A stretch of 44,461 bases of DNA from assembly GCA_027006175.1 (NCBI GenBank), contig JALTKS010000070.1, forward strand, positions 6,920 to 51,380. The letters are read 5' to 3'. Origin of the DNA: Gammaproteobacteria bacterium. Its GTDB lineage: Bacteria; Pseudomonadota; Gammaproteobacteria; AKS1. Positions 36,080-44,461 of this stretch are shown piece by piece. The notes below the pieces were generated by a model. It was given only the letters and a program-made list of their open reading frames with translations. It did not search any database and was not told where the DNA came from. The position numbers were made by a program, and so were the translations under genes. Position 1 is the stretch's first letter, and each line of letters starts with the position of its first letter.

Positions 36080-38908
36080 TTAAGCAAAACGTCGTGACTC
36101 GCCATCACCGTCAATGTTTTCTATGCAGCGTCCGCATAATTCAGGGTGATCACTGTGTTTACCGACATCATCCCGATGATGCCAACAACGTACACATTTC
36201 TCATTACTTGACGCCGCAACAGATACCCATATTTCATCACCACTACCAAGGGTGTAGTGCGCGGCTTCAACAGGCGGTTCACCTGCTAAATAAGTACGCG
36301 CATCTGATGTTATTAGAACAAAACGCAATTCATCTTCCAGTGCATTCAATTTATCAAGAATCTCACGACCACAATATAAACCGACTTCTGCATTCAGTGC
36401 TGAACCAATCACACCTGCTGTACGTGCCTTCTCCAGTTCCTTATTGACTGCATCGCGTACTTCGATAATCTGCGACCAATAATCCAGCCCCATCCCTTCT
36501 CTTAATGGCATAGCCGGAAATTCGTGCCATGTAGAGAAGAAAACCGACTCGGCACGATCACCGGGAATATGCTGCCAGAGTTCTTCCGCCGTAAAGGTTA
36601 AAATGGGTGCCAGCCAACGCGTCAGTGCTTCAACAATATGATACGCCGCGGTTTGTGCTGAACGTCGTGCAATACTATTGGCGGGCATGGTGTATTGGCG
36701 ATCTTTGGTAATATCCAGATAAAAACCACCTAGCTCAACCGAACAAAAATTATGCACCAGTTGATAGATGCGATGGAACTCATAGCTTTCGTATGCCGCC
36801 TGCACATCTACCTGCACTTGCTCTGCGCGCATAACGGCCCATTGATCCAGTGCCAACATATCGGATGCATCAACCTGATCGGTAACAGGGTCAAAGTCAT
36901 TAATGTTGGATAACAGATAACGAGCGGTATTTCGCAAACGACGATAGGTATCGGCTGAGCGCTTCAGAATTTCATCTGACACCGTCATTTCTTTACTGTA
37001 GTCGGTTGCTGCCACCCATAAACGCAAAATATCTGCGCCGAGATTTTTAATCACTTTCTGTGGTGCGACCACATTGCCCTTTGATTTGGACATTTTGTGA
37101 CCCTTCGCATCGACTGCAAAACCATGTGTTAATACATTCTTATAGGGTGCTTCGCCGCGTATAGCGATAGACGATATTAATGATGTCTGGAACCAGCCAC
37201 GATGTTGATCAGACCCTTCAAGGTACAAATCAGCCGGGCAAGACAGTTCGTTACGATCGTCCAGCACGGCGTAATGAGAAACCCCGGAATCAAACCACAC
37301 ATCTAAAATATCATTAACGCGATCATAATCATCGGCATCATCAATAAATTCAGCGGCATCGGTTTCAAACCAGCCATTAACACCCTCTGCTTCAATACGC
37401 TTGGCGACTTTTTCAAAAACAGTTTTGGTATCAGGGTGTAACTCACCTGATGTTTTATGCACAAAAATAGGAATCGGTGGTCCCCAGGTACGTTGGCGTG
37501 ACACACACCAGTCAGGACGGTTCGCCACCATGGTTTCGATACGTGCTTGCCCCCACTCCGGAAACCACTGCACTTGCTTAATCGATTTATTCACCGCATC
37601 GCGCAGACCATTTTGCGTCATGCTCACAAACCATTGTGGCGTAGCACGGAAAATGATCGGGGTTTTATGACGCCAACAATGCGGGTAACTATGACGCAAG
37701 GCTTCATGATGCATTAACTTACCATGCGCTTTAAGCACCTCAAGCACTTTGTCGTTGGCTTTAAAGACATGCTCGCCACCAAACAACGGGGTGTCTGGTA
37801 AGAAACAACCATTACTCCCCACTGGATTATCGACCTTTAATTTATAACGCATGCCGACACTGTAATCGTCTTGACCATGTCCTGGCGCAGTATGCACACA
37901 GCCGGTACCCGCATCAGTGGTGACATGATCACCAAGGATAATGGGGACTTCACGTTCATAAAAAGGGTGAGCACATTTAACACCTTCTAAATCACTGCCC
38001 TTGCAGTAAGCAATAACGCGATAGTCATTAATGTCATAACGCCCCATCGCATCCTTCAGTAAAGCCTCTGCTATGACTAAGCGTTCCTGGCCCAATGCGC
38101 TTTCACATTGCACCACTACATAATCAAGATCAGGATGCACACACACCGCCTGATTTGCCGGTAATGTCCACGGTGTGGTTGTCCAGATTAATACCGACAT
38201 AGGGCCGGTGCCCTTGTTATCCGTATTATCGCAACGGGCAAATAAGGTTTCTTCTTCAAGCACAGAAAAGCGCACATCAATGGCAGGTGAGGTCTTATCT
38301 TCGTACTCCACTTCGGCTTCAGCCAGTGACGAACCACAATCGGTACACCAGTGCACCGGCTTAACACCTTTATGCAGGTGGCCATTATCCACAATCTTAC
38401 CCAGAGCACGCACGATATCGGCTTCGTACTTGTAGTTCATAGTTAAGTACGGGGTGTCCCAGTCAGCAATAATACCCAGACGTTTAAAATCTTCACGCTG
38501 TTTATCGACCTGTTTACCCGCATAGGTTCGACAGGCATCACGGAAGGTCTTTGCATCAACCTTAACGCCAGCCTTGCCCACTTTCTTTTCAACATTAAGT
38601 TCAATCGGCAGGCCATGACAATCCCAACCCGGTACATAAGGCGTGTCGAATCCGGACAAGGTTTTTGACTTGGTAATAATATCCTTAAGAATTTTATTTA
38701 CCGCATGACCGATATGAATATCACCATTCGCGTACGGTGGACCATCATGCAGAATGAATTTCTCTCGTCCCGCTGAATGCTCGCGCAGCTTTTGGTAAAT
38801 ATTGGTTTCTGCCCAACGCTTTAATAATTCTGGTTCACGGTTAGCCAGATTCCCTTTCATTGGGAATTTGGTAGACGGAAGATTTAAGGTTTTTTTATAA
38901 TCAGTCAT
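36080..38908 (-). CDS. ileS: Isoleucyl-tRNA synthetase
   Basis: The 942-residue class I synthetase charges tRNA-Ile with isoleucine. The HIGH motif is at 65-68 (GDIHIGHAV) and KMSKS at about 603-607 ([11 protein letters not shown]), with the large editing domain between (including [13 protein letters not shown]). The C-terminal zinc finger has paired cysteines in CVRCW and CGRC, the eubacterial IleS type 1 arrangement. Nine bases separate it from ribF, in the ribF-ileS-lspA order known from E. coli. Confidence 0.97.
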   Translation of the reverse strand: MTDYKKTLNLPSTKFPMKGNLANREPELLKRWAETNIYQKLREHSAGREKFILHDGPPYANGDIHIGHAVNKILKDIITKSKTLSGFDTPYVPGWDCHGLPIELNVEKKVGKAGVKVDAKTFRDACRTYAGKQVDKQREDFKRLGIIADWDTPYLTMNYKYEADIVRALGKIVDNGHLHKGVKPVHWCTDCGSSLAEAEVEYEDKTSPAIDVRFSVLEEETLFARCDNTDNKGTGPMSVLIWTTTPWTLPANQAVCVHPDLDYVVVQCESALGQERLVIAEALLKDAMGRYDINDYRVIAYCKGSDLEGVKCAHPFYEREVPIILGDHVTTDAGTGCVHTAPGHGQDDYSVGMRYKLKVDNPVGSNGCFLPDTPLFGGEHVFKANDKVLEVLKAHGKLMHHEALRHSYPHCWRHKTPIIFRATPQWFVSMTQNGLRDAVNKSIKQVQWFPEWGQARIETMVANRPDWCVSRQRTWGPPIPIFVHKTSGELHPDTKTVFEKVAKRIEAEGVNGWFETDAAEFIDDADDYDRVNDILDVWFDSGVSHYAVLDDRNELSCPADLYLEGSDQHRGWFQTSLISSIAIRGEAPYKNVLTHGFAVDAKGHKMSKSKGNVVAPQKVIKNLGADILRLWVAATDYSKEMTVSDEILKRSADTYRRLRNTARYLLSNINDFDPVTDQVDASDMLALDQWAVMRAEQVQVDVQAAYESYEFHRIYQLVHNFCSVELGGFYLDITKDRQYTMPANSIARRSAQTAAYHIVEALTRWLAPILTFTAEELWQHIPGDRAESVFFSTWHEFPAMPLREGMGLDYWSQIIEVRDAVNKELEKARTAGVIGSALNAEVGLYCGREILDKLNALEDELRFVLITSDARTYLAGEPPVEAAHYTLGSGDEIWVSVAASSNEKCVRCWHHRDDVGKHSDHPELCGRCIENIDGDGESRRFA

Positions 38909-38917
38909 GTCTTGTCT

Positions 38918-39853
38918 TTAGCTGTTTCGTTTTAAAAAATAATCTCGTGCCTGCTCTGCATCAAGATCAATCTGTTTCTTTAGTTCTTCAAATGAATCAA
39001 ACTTTGTTTCGTCTCTTAATTTTTTTACAAATTCCACATGTACATATTCGCCGTATATTTCTTCTGCAAAATCGAATAAATGCACCTCTAATAAACTGCG
39101 CGTGCCATCGACCGTGGGTCGTGTACCGACGTTTGCTACACCCGCAACCGGTTCACCTTTAATCCCAAATAACTCAACCGCAAATACACCTTTGACGGGT
39201 GTTTTCTTTCGGTGTAAATGGATGTTCGCAGTTGGAAAGCCAATCGTGCGCCCACGTTTATCACCGTGCGCCACGCGCCCACACATGCGGTAAGGACGCC
39301 CAAGTAACTTTTCTGCCGCCGACATGTCACCAACTTCGAGTGCCTTACGTACCCGCGTACTACTGACCCTTTCCTGTTCAATACTGAAGGTATGCAAATG
39401 CACCACTTCAAAACCGCGCTGTTTACCAACTTCTTCTAACAAGGCAAAATCACCGGCGCGTTGATGACCAAACCGAAAATCATCACCCACCACCAAATAA
39501 CGTACATCTAAACCGTCAATCAATACCTTATCGATAAACTCACGTGCCGGTTGTTCGGCAAATTTTTTATCAAATCGTAAACACAGCATTCTATCTACTG
39601 AGTAACGACTTAGCGCACGTACTTTTTCACGCAAGCGCGTTAATCTTGCCGGTGCTTTTTCTGCAGCAAAATATTCCATCGGATAAGGTTCAAAACTAAT
39701 CACCACCGATGGCACGCCTAACTCTGCCGCCTTATCTGCCAACTGACCCAACACCGTTTGATGCCCGAGGTGGACACCATCGAAATTCCCAATGGTCGCC
39801 ACACAGCCACGATGCTGTGGTTTTAAATTGTAAAAACCGCGAATCAGTTCCAT
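38918..39853 (-). CDS. ribF: Bifunctional riboflavin kinase / FAD synthetase
   Basis: The 311-residue cytoplasmic enzyme makes FMN and then FAD. The N-terminal nucleotidyltransferase domain (about 1-180) has IGNFDGVHLGHQ, VVGDDFRFGH and SSTRVRKAL. The C-terminal flavokinase domain contains GDKRGRTIGFPTANI and GVANVGTRPTV. The length is standard. It lies between murJ (78 bases upstream) and ileS. Confidence 0.96.
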   Translation of the reverse strand: MELIRGFYNLKPQHRGCVATIGNFDGVHLGHQTVLGQLADKAAELGVPSVVISFEPYPMEYFAAEKAPARLTRLREKVRALSRYSVDRMLCLRFDKKFAEQPAREFIDKVLIDGLDVRYLVVGDDFRFGHQRAGDFALLEEVGKQRGFEVVHLHTFSIEQERVSSTRVRKALEVGDMSAAEKLLGRPYRMCGRVAHGDKRGRTIGFPTANIHLHRKKTPVKGVFAVELFGIKGEPVAGVANVGTRPTVDGTRSLLEVHLFDFAEEIYGEYVHVEFVKKLRDETKFDSFEELKKQIDLDAEQARDYFLKRNS

Positions 39854-39931
39854 ATTAATCGAGTGTTACCTAAAACGAGCTATTATAAGGTGCGCGTGGC
39901 AAAAATGCTCTAGAAACAAGCACCAAGACCG

Positions 39932-41497
39932 CTATTTTGTGCGTAAATCAGCAATGCGTAAGCCACAGATGAGTAGCACCACTAAATATCCCGCTGCGGC
40001 GATGGCAATCCAAAGCAATAATTGGCTAACACGTTGCGTCCACTCCCAGCCTGACCAAATTACCTGAGCATCAACACCCCACATCAGGATGCCAGCCATA
40101 ACGATAAGCCCTGCCAATACTTGCCAGATCAGTTTCCCCCAACCCGGTTGCGCTTGAAACAGACCTTGCTGCTGTAAACCACGCCAAAGTAACCAGGCAT
40201 TTAACCACGCGGCTAAACCGGTTGCTAACGCTAGCCCGGCATGGGGGCCGGTCATGCCGAAATAAATCATCGGCACAACAAAAACACCATTCAGCGTAAT
40301 ATTTAACAGCATCGCCTTAATCGCAATTTTGACCGGTGTTTTAGTGTCCTGTCTTGAATAATAGGCAGGTGCGAGAACCTTAATCAAAATAAAGGCGGGT
40401 AAGCCTATCGAGTACGCCATCAATGCCAAACCCGCCATACTCACATCGCTGGCCGCAAAATCACCATATTCAAACAAGCTGGTCAAAATTGGTTCAGCAA
40501 GCAAAAAAAGCCCCAGTGTTGCCGGTAAACCAACCACCAGCGCTAATCGCAATGCCCAATCCAGCGTTTTAGCAAACTGTTCAGGGTCTGACTCCGCATG
40601 CTGGCGCGACAGGGTGGGTAAAATCACCGTACTCAAGGCGATCGCAAATACGCCAAGAGGAAATTCAACCATGCGATCAGCGTAATACAGCCACGTGACA
40701 CTCCCGGTGAATAAGAATGAGGCGATAATCGTGTCGATCACCAAATTAATTTGCAGTACCGATGAGCCGATAATCACTGGCAACATCAAGCGCATGATTT
40801 TACGCACACCAGCGTGTGCTTGCCCCCATTTAGGCCACCCCAACATGCCAATACGGGCTAAAAATGGCAGTTGAAAAGCTAGCTGGGCTAATCCTGCCAT
40901 GAACACACCCCATGCGAGCGCTACCACGGGCTTATCCATCAACGGTGCCAACCAAATCGCGGCGCCAATAAGACTTAGATTCAATAATACCGGTGTAAAA
41001 GCGGCAACGGCGAAGCGACCAAAGCTATTCAGCACGGCGCCAGCTAAACCGGTCAGTGAAATAAGTAATAAATAAGGGAAGGTAATCCGCAACATCTGTA
41101 CCGTGAGATCGTATTTCTCACCGCCTTCAAGATAAAAACCGGGGCCAAATACAATAATCAGCCAAGGTGCGGCAAGTTCCGCCAACAAGGTGAGCAACAC
41201 CAAAAAGCCGCCCAGTGTACCAATGGTATGAACGATTAATGCCTTGGTTTCGCTTAAATCATCCTTATCATTCACCTTGGTTTCAGCCAAAACCGGCACA
41301 AATGCCTGTGAAAATGCGCCTTCTGCGAAGAGTCTTCTGAAAAAGTTCGGGATCTTGAAGGCAACAAAAAAAGCATCTGTTGCCGCGCCCGCACCAAAGA
41401 AACGAGCAATAACGATGTCTCGCGCCAGCCCAAGCACCCGAGAAATCAGCGTATTTCCCCCAACAATGACTGTGGATTTAAATAATCGACCACTCAT
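39932..41497 (-). CDS. murJ: Lipid II flippase MurJ
   Basis: The 521-residue MOP-superfamily membrane protein with about 14 membrane segments moves lipid II across the inner membrane for peptidoglycan synthesis. Characteristic stretches are the N-terminal LFKSTVIVGGNTLISRVLGL and RDIVIARFFGAGAATDAFFV, FFRRLFAEGAFSQAFVPV with the essential arginines, and YYADRMVEFPLGVFAIALST. It is divergent from rpsT and is probably the first gene of the long leftward operon. Confidence 0.96.
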   Translation of the reverse strand: MSGRLFKSTVIVGGNTLISRVLGLARDIVIARFFGAGAATDAFFVAFKIPNFFRRLFAEGAFSQAFVPVLAETKVNDKDDLSETKALIVHTIGTLGGFLVLLTLLAELAAPWLIIVFGPGFYLEGGEKYDLTVQMLRITFPYLLLISLTGLAGAVLNSFGRFAVAAFTPVLLNLSLIGAAIWLAPLMDKPVVALAWGVFMAGLAQLAFQLPFLARIGMLGWPKWGQAHAGVRKIMRLMLPVIIGSSVLQINLVIDTIIASFLFTGSVTWLYYADRMVEFPLGVFAIALSTVILPTLSRQHAESDPEQFAKTLDWALRLALVVGLPATLGLFLLAEPILTSLFEYGDFAASDVSMAGLALMAYSIGLPAFILIKVLAPAYYSRQDTKTPVKIAIKAMLLNITLNGVFVVPMIYFGMTGPHAGLALATGLAAWLNAWLLWRGLQQQGLFQAQPGWGKLIWQVLAGLIVMAGILMWGVDAQVIWSGWEWTQRVSQLLLWIAIAAAGYLVVLLICGLRIADLRTK

Positions 41498-41610
41498 GAT
41501 TTTAGAGTCCGATAGAAGTGCTTATAACTAACTGTTTTTGTTTCATTTTTCATTGGCTCTAGCATAGCATGGTCAGTCTCAACCCCAAAATAACGACTTT
41601 GCAAGATAAT

Positions 41611-41639
41611 TTGACAAATGCGCATAAAATCAGCATAGT
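41611..41639 (+). promoter_or_regulatory. Promoter of rpsT
   Basis: A perfect -35 TTGACA (41611-41616) and a -10 CATAGT (41634-41639, four of six matches) are separated by 17 bases, about 45 bases before the rpsT start. This fits a sigma-70 promoter for a ribosomal protein gene. Confidence 0.65.
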
Positions 41640-41683
41640 TACGCGCTTTCTCGAACACGAAACAAGACAGGATACAGGCAACA

Positions 41684-41947
41684 ATGGCTAACTCAGCACA
41701 AGCAAAGAAACGCGCTCGTCAGGCGGAAAATCACCGTCAGCACAACGCCAGCATGCGTTCATTAATGCGTACGCGCATCAAAAACGTCGTTAAGGCAATT
41801 GCTTCAAATGACAAAGACGCAGCTGCAGCTGCTTACAAGCTCGCTGTTCCAGCGATTGACCGTATGGTTAGCAAGGGCTTAGTGCACAAGAACAAAGCTG
41901 CACGTCATAAGAGCCGTCTTAACAATCACGTCCGCAGCATGGCGTAA
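41684..41947 (+). CDS. rpsT: 30S ribosomal protein S20
   Basis: The 87-residue highly basic protein starts [15 protein letters not shown], with [11 protein letters not shown] in the middle and IHKN-type [17 protein letters not shown] at the end, exactly the S20 pattern. It binds 16S rRNA early in 30S assembly. A strong promoter lies upstream and a strong terminator 21 bases downstream, so it is monocistronic. It diverges from murJ, an arrangement common in gammaproteobacteria. Confidence 0.98.
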   Translation: MANSAQAKKRARQAENHRQHNASMRSLMRTRIKNVVKAIASNDKDAAAAAYKLAVPAIDRMVSKGLVHKNKAARHKSRLNNHVRSMA

Positions 41948-41967
41948 GCGTTTAAAGATATGCATTA

Positions 41968-41995
41968 AAAAAGCCGCTCTAATGAGCGGCTTTTT
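41968..41995 (+). terminator. Intrinsic terminator of rpsT
   Basis: A 12-bp perfect stem, AAAAAGCCGCTC / GAGCGGCTTTTT, with the loop TAAT has its T-tract built into the right arm. Because the stem is flanked by A on one side and T on the other, it may also end the leftward cluster transcribed toward it. Confidence 0.9.
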
Positions 41996-42018
41996 CATGC
42001 CTCGAACCTCACTCAAAA

Positions 42019-42522
42019 CTACCAGGGCATAAAGCTATTTATTTTGTTCATAGGACGAGACACGCTGTAGTTCATCACCGCCATGTCATGGCTCATCTTA
42101 TTTATTGACTGATTCATGGCATTCATATTATTCACCATTTTTTGCATTGCTTCAGTCTGATTATTCGTATTCTGCGACACTAAAATCATGCTCTCGGAAA
42201 TTACCGTCATATTCTCTGATATGGTTTGCATATTTTTGGCCATTTGATGGGCATCTTCGGTCAGGCTAAAGATCAAATAAAACCCGTAACCCGCCAATAA
42301 AATGAAGGCAAATAAAGAAGGATAAACAATCATTTCCCAACGACGAGCACTTGCGGTGAAGGTTTTCGACAGCGTTTCCATGCTGCGTCCCATGCATTCT
42401 TCCATGGATTTTTTCTCAGCAATCGCTGGATCCTGACACTTCTCACAATCCGGTGCACCACAATCACCATCATCACATGAGGCGGCTATGTCTTTGTCTG
42501 TCGCGCTATCATTACTACTCAT
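42019..42522 (-). CDS. Cys-rich, Met-rich single-pass coiled-coil protein, unknown
   Basis: I do not recognise this family. The 167-residue protein has an acidic N-terminal segment with cysteines at 16, 21, 26, 29 and 43 (CDDGDCGAPDCEKC), a single membrane helix at about 64-86, and a C-terminal part of about 75 residues with 13 methionines and many Asn, Ser and Ile in heptad-like spacing, probably a coiled coil. The cysteines could bind a metal; the methionines may be core residues or a copper-type site. It is last in the leftward DUF302/TPR cluster, 93 bases behind the DUF302 gene. Confidence 0.75.
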   Translation of the reverse strand: MSSNDSATDKDIAASCDDGDCGAPDCEKCQDPAIAEKKSMEECMGRSMETLSKTFTASARRWEMIVYPSLFAFILLAGYGFYLIFSLTEDAHQMAKNMQTISENMTVISESMILVSQNTNNQTEAMQKMVNNMNAMNQSINKMSHDMAVMNYSVSRPMNKINSFMPW

Positions 42523-42615
42523 TGCAAACTCCTAAATATATACTAAATCAATAAGTTACTGCGCAGACCTCCACTCCACAAACAGCCCATACTCTATGTC
42601 TAACTTTTATTGTTT

Positions 42616-43203
42616 TTAAAAATCACCATCAGCACCGCGGTGCATGATAGCAAGAATTGTCTCCTTAACCTTGATTGCTTCCTTTTTAAGATCCGCGGGT
42701 AAGGTTTTACCGCCGTAAATCATTAAATCCATATTCAAGGTATAGAGCCAAACTTTACCCTGTTTATCTTCAACCATTGCGACTCGACAAGGCAGGTAAG
42801 CAGAAAAGGCATCACTGTAATCGAGCATTTTAACGGCTGTTAATGGATCACAGAACATATAAATCTTGAGGGTTCGGTAATCCTTACCGGTCATCAGTGC
42901 TACTTGCTTACTGAGTGGCAGTTCACCTACATTTTTTATATTGTATTCATTCGCAACGGCTTTCATCGCTTCTTCTGCATCGGCAGGACTGACACCATCA
43001 GAAAGTGGTACACGCCAAACGGTTGCTTCTGCCGCATTACCTGTTTCTAAAACCGTGCTCATCATCTTCATGTAAACATCAGCGGCCTTTTCATCAAACT
43101 GCTGCATCGCCTGAATTTCTTTTTGAAAATACAAGCCGCAAACAACCGCAATAACTACGACGACAAATCCTATTAGTGCAAAAAATCGACCCAAAATACC
43201 CAT
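42616..43203 (-). CDS. Membrane-anchored DUF302-domain protein
   Basis: The 195-residue protein has an N-terminal membrane helix (about 5-26) followed by a domain that looks like DUF302: the strand IYMFCDPLTAVKMLDYS, then YLPCRVAMVEDKQGKVWLYT. The two cysteines C118 and C139 fall in these conserved strands. DUF302 proteins are small beta-alpha folds of unproven role, often linked to sulfur or redox metabolism by context. Orientation suggests the domain is periplasmic. It lies between the TPR genes and the Cys/Met-rich gene. Confidence 0.75.
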   Translation of the reverse strand: MGILGRFFALIGFVVVVIAVVCGLYFQKEIQAMQQFDEKAADVYMKMMSTVLETGNAAEATVWRVPLSDGVSPADAEEAMKAVANEYNIKNVGELPLSKQVALMTGKDYRTLKIYMFCDPLTAVKMLDYSDAFSAYLPCRVAMVEDKQGKVWLYTLNMDLMIYGGKTLPADLKKEAIKVKETILAIMHRGADGDF

Positions 43204-43222
43204 ACTACGACTCCCTGAATTT

Positions 43223-43672
43223 TTAAGAGTTACTTTCCTGTTTACTATTTAAGTTACGCAAATGTTCATTTATTCTCGCGGACTGTTCTTGATCCATCTG
43301 ACTAACCAGACGATGAAAAAATTGCGCACGTTGCATTTCTTTCTTATCAATTAAACGCAAGGCAACCTCGGCATACGCTCTCGCCGCATCTTTCCATCTC
43401 GCCTGCATATAATAGAGATTACCAAGCTCACCCCATGCATCCATATCTGCATTGTCTGACTTCGTTATGATGCGATATAAACGCTCTGCTTTAAGTAAAT
43501 CTCTTTCCCAAAATGCTTTTCGTGCCTCAGTGATTGAACTCGAACTCGCCTCAGCATCTTCCGAAGACACCAGCATCCCGTGTTCAGAACCATTACCAAA
43601 ATAAATAAGCGCCACAATCATCGCCAGAATAAAACCGGCAGCTATTAATAATGTGCTTCGCATTGACATCAT
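43223..43672 (-). CDS. Membrane-anchored TPR protein, short paralogue
   Basis: The 149-residue protein has an N-terminal membrane helix (about 6-25) and a TPR-like module: ARKAFWERDLLKAERLYR, then WGELGNLYYMQARWKDAARAY and a basic last helix. It is clearly related to the C-terminal part of the protein encoded directly upstream, pointing to tandem duplication. Three closely spaced ATGs are possible starts; AGGGAG sits just before the first, so the second (43669) may be the one used. It is 19 bases ahead of the DUF302 gene. Probably a scaffold; partner unknown. Confidence 0.75.
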   Translation of the reverse strand: MMSMRSTLLIAAGFILAMIVALIYFGNGSEHGMLVSSEDAEASSSSITEARKAFWERDLLKAERLYRIITKSDNADMDAWGELGNLYYMQARWKDAARAYAEVALRLIDKKEMQRAQFFHRLVSQMDQEQSARINEHLRNLNSKQESNS

Positions 43673-43679
43673 TCTCTCC

Positions 43680-44461
43680 CTAACGATTTAGTGGTGCTTG
43701 TAAGGCTTTAACACGTTCATCTATTCGTTTTACCTGAACAGGATCCAACCCCATCACGATATAACGCATAAACATTGCCTGCGGAAAATCCCCCTTATCC
43801 AATAAAAGCAATGCAGCTTCCGTATATGCCCTGGCTGCAAGCTGCCACTTTGCTTGCAAGTAATAAATATTACCAAGCTCTCCCCAACTATTGGCGTTAG
43901 CATGAGCCGTTTCAATTTGTTGTTTATATAGCGCTTCTGCTTTTGGTAAATCACGCTGCCAAAATGCCTGTCGTGCCTGTGCAAGATCAATTTCCTGCTT
44001 CGCTTTTACAGGTGCAGGTTCTTTAACTTGCTCTTGTTTCACTACTGCTGGTTCTGTCGCTTCTATGAATGTTGCTTGTACAACCGATTCTGTTTCTTCA
44101 ATAACATCATGCGGCGCTTCTGTTTTTATTGCCGGTTCTTCAATCTCAGCGGTTACTGTTTCAATATCATTTTTTTCAGGTTCAGAAGGCGCTTCTACAA
44201 CACTTGCTGTGACGACTGTTTCAGTAATATCTTTATCTTCTGATTCAACACCGTTTTTTTCTTCTACTTCGATGACTTTTACAGGCTCGCTTTTCACAAC
44301 GGGAGTAGCAACGGCAACAACTTCTTCAGCATCATCTTTATCTGATTCAGAATCCTCAAGTGCATGCGGCATCGGTGCTGCCATCGGATCCACTTTTTCA
44401 GGCGTCATGAAGTCATGCATCATTGTCTGTGCTTGTTGATAGGTTTGCTGTACCTGTGGCA
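43680..44461 (-). CDS. Partial acidic TPR protein, long paralogue
   Basis: The frame stays open to the right edge, so the start lies outside the window: upstream of the Met at 44423 there is no stop and no ribosome binding site. About 120 visible residues form a low-complexity Glu/Val/Pro/Thr-rich linker, followed by a TPR module, ARQAFWQRDLPKAEALYK and WGELGNIYYLQAKWQLAARAY, which aligns with the next gene's product. No membrane helix is visible in this part; one may precede it. Function unknown. Confidence 0.75.
   Translation of the reverse strand, partial: PQVQQTYQQAQTMMHDFMTPEKVDPMAAPMPHALEDSESDKDDAEEVVAVATPVVKSEPVKVIEVEEKNGVESEDKDITETVVTASVVEAPSEPEKNDIETVTAEIEEPAIKTEAPHDVIEETESVVQATFIEATEPAVVKQEQVKEPAPVKAKQEIDLAQARQAFWQRDLPKAEALYKQQIETAHANANSWGELGNIYYLQAKWQLAARAYTEAALLLLDKGDFPQAMFMRYIVMGLDPVQVKRIDERVKALQAPLNR

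Noticed and set aside
36094-36447. 117-codon plus-strand frame over the 3' end of ileS
   Set aside because: It overlaps the conserved zinc-finger end of ileS in antisense; the His- and Cys-rich composition is explained by the complementary codons.
1-44461. CRISPR arrays, tRNA or rRNA genes, insertion sequences, prophage genes
   Set aside because: No regularly spaced repeats, no tRNA or rRNA features, and no transposase, integrase or phage proteins were seen on either strand.

Overview
This 44.5-kb window is a moderately AT-rich chromosomal segment from a gammaproteobacterium. The main support is the block from about 25.4 to 41.9 kb (thiO, minor pilins, pilY1, a PilY2-like gene, pilE, then ispH, fkpB, lspA, ileS, ribF, murJ, rpsT), which matches the gene order known from Pseudomonas-type genomes. 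argA, rppH, ampD and ampE add to this. No genus can be named from sequence alone. No rRNA, tRNA, CRISPR array, prophage or transposase was seen. Several starts are GTG or TTG, each chosen by its ribosome binding site.

Layout. 1-5.6 kb: a cut-off secreted protein, argA, rppH, a SerB-like HAD phosphatase and a HAMP-PAS-GGDEF-EAL protein. A 22-bp perfect inverted repeat (2332-2422) lies between the divergent rppH and HAD genes. 5.7-10.6 kb: a cobalamin riboswitch followed by btuB, a tonB-like gene, a PduO-type corrinoid adenosyltransferase, a DUF71/COG2102 ATP-pyrophosphatase and an unassigned Rossmann protein, which together look like a B12 uptake and salvage operon. 10.6-15.2 kb: egtD-ampD-ampE leftward and egtC-egtB rightward, a divergent ergothioneine locus joined to the cell-wall-recycling genes. 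15.2-17.5 kb: a tight leftward operon of two paralogous DUF1538 membrane proteins, a PII-like protein with no tyrosine and a two-CBS protein. I consider this the best candidate for an undescribed system, probably a ligand-gated transporter. 17.6-25.3 kb: a membrane-anchored aspartic protease, an AGCS symporter, nadC, acs, a TonB-dependent receptor of unknown ligand and a convergent Fur-family regulator lacking the usual CxxC motif.

25.4-34.2 kb holds thiO and a type IV pilus minor-pilin operon (fimT/fimU, pilV, pilW, pilX, pilY1, PilY2-like, pilE) that should build the pilus tip and priming complex. 34.2-41.5 kb is a leftward housekeeping operon (murJ, ribF, ileS, lspA, fkpB, ispH), with divergent rpsT and its strong terminator. 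42.0 kb to the end is a leftward cluster of four membrane or acidic proteins of unknown role: a Cys-rich/Met-rich coiled-coil protein, a DUF302 protein and two paralogous TPR proteins. It is the second region of real novelty.
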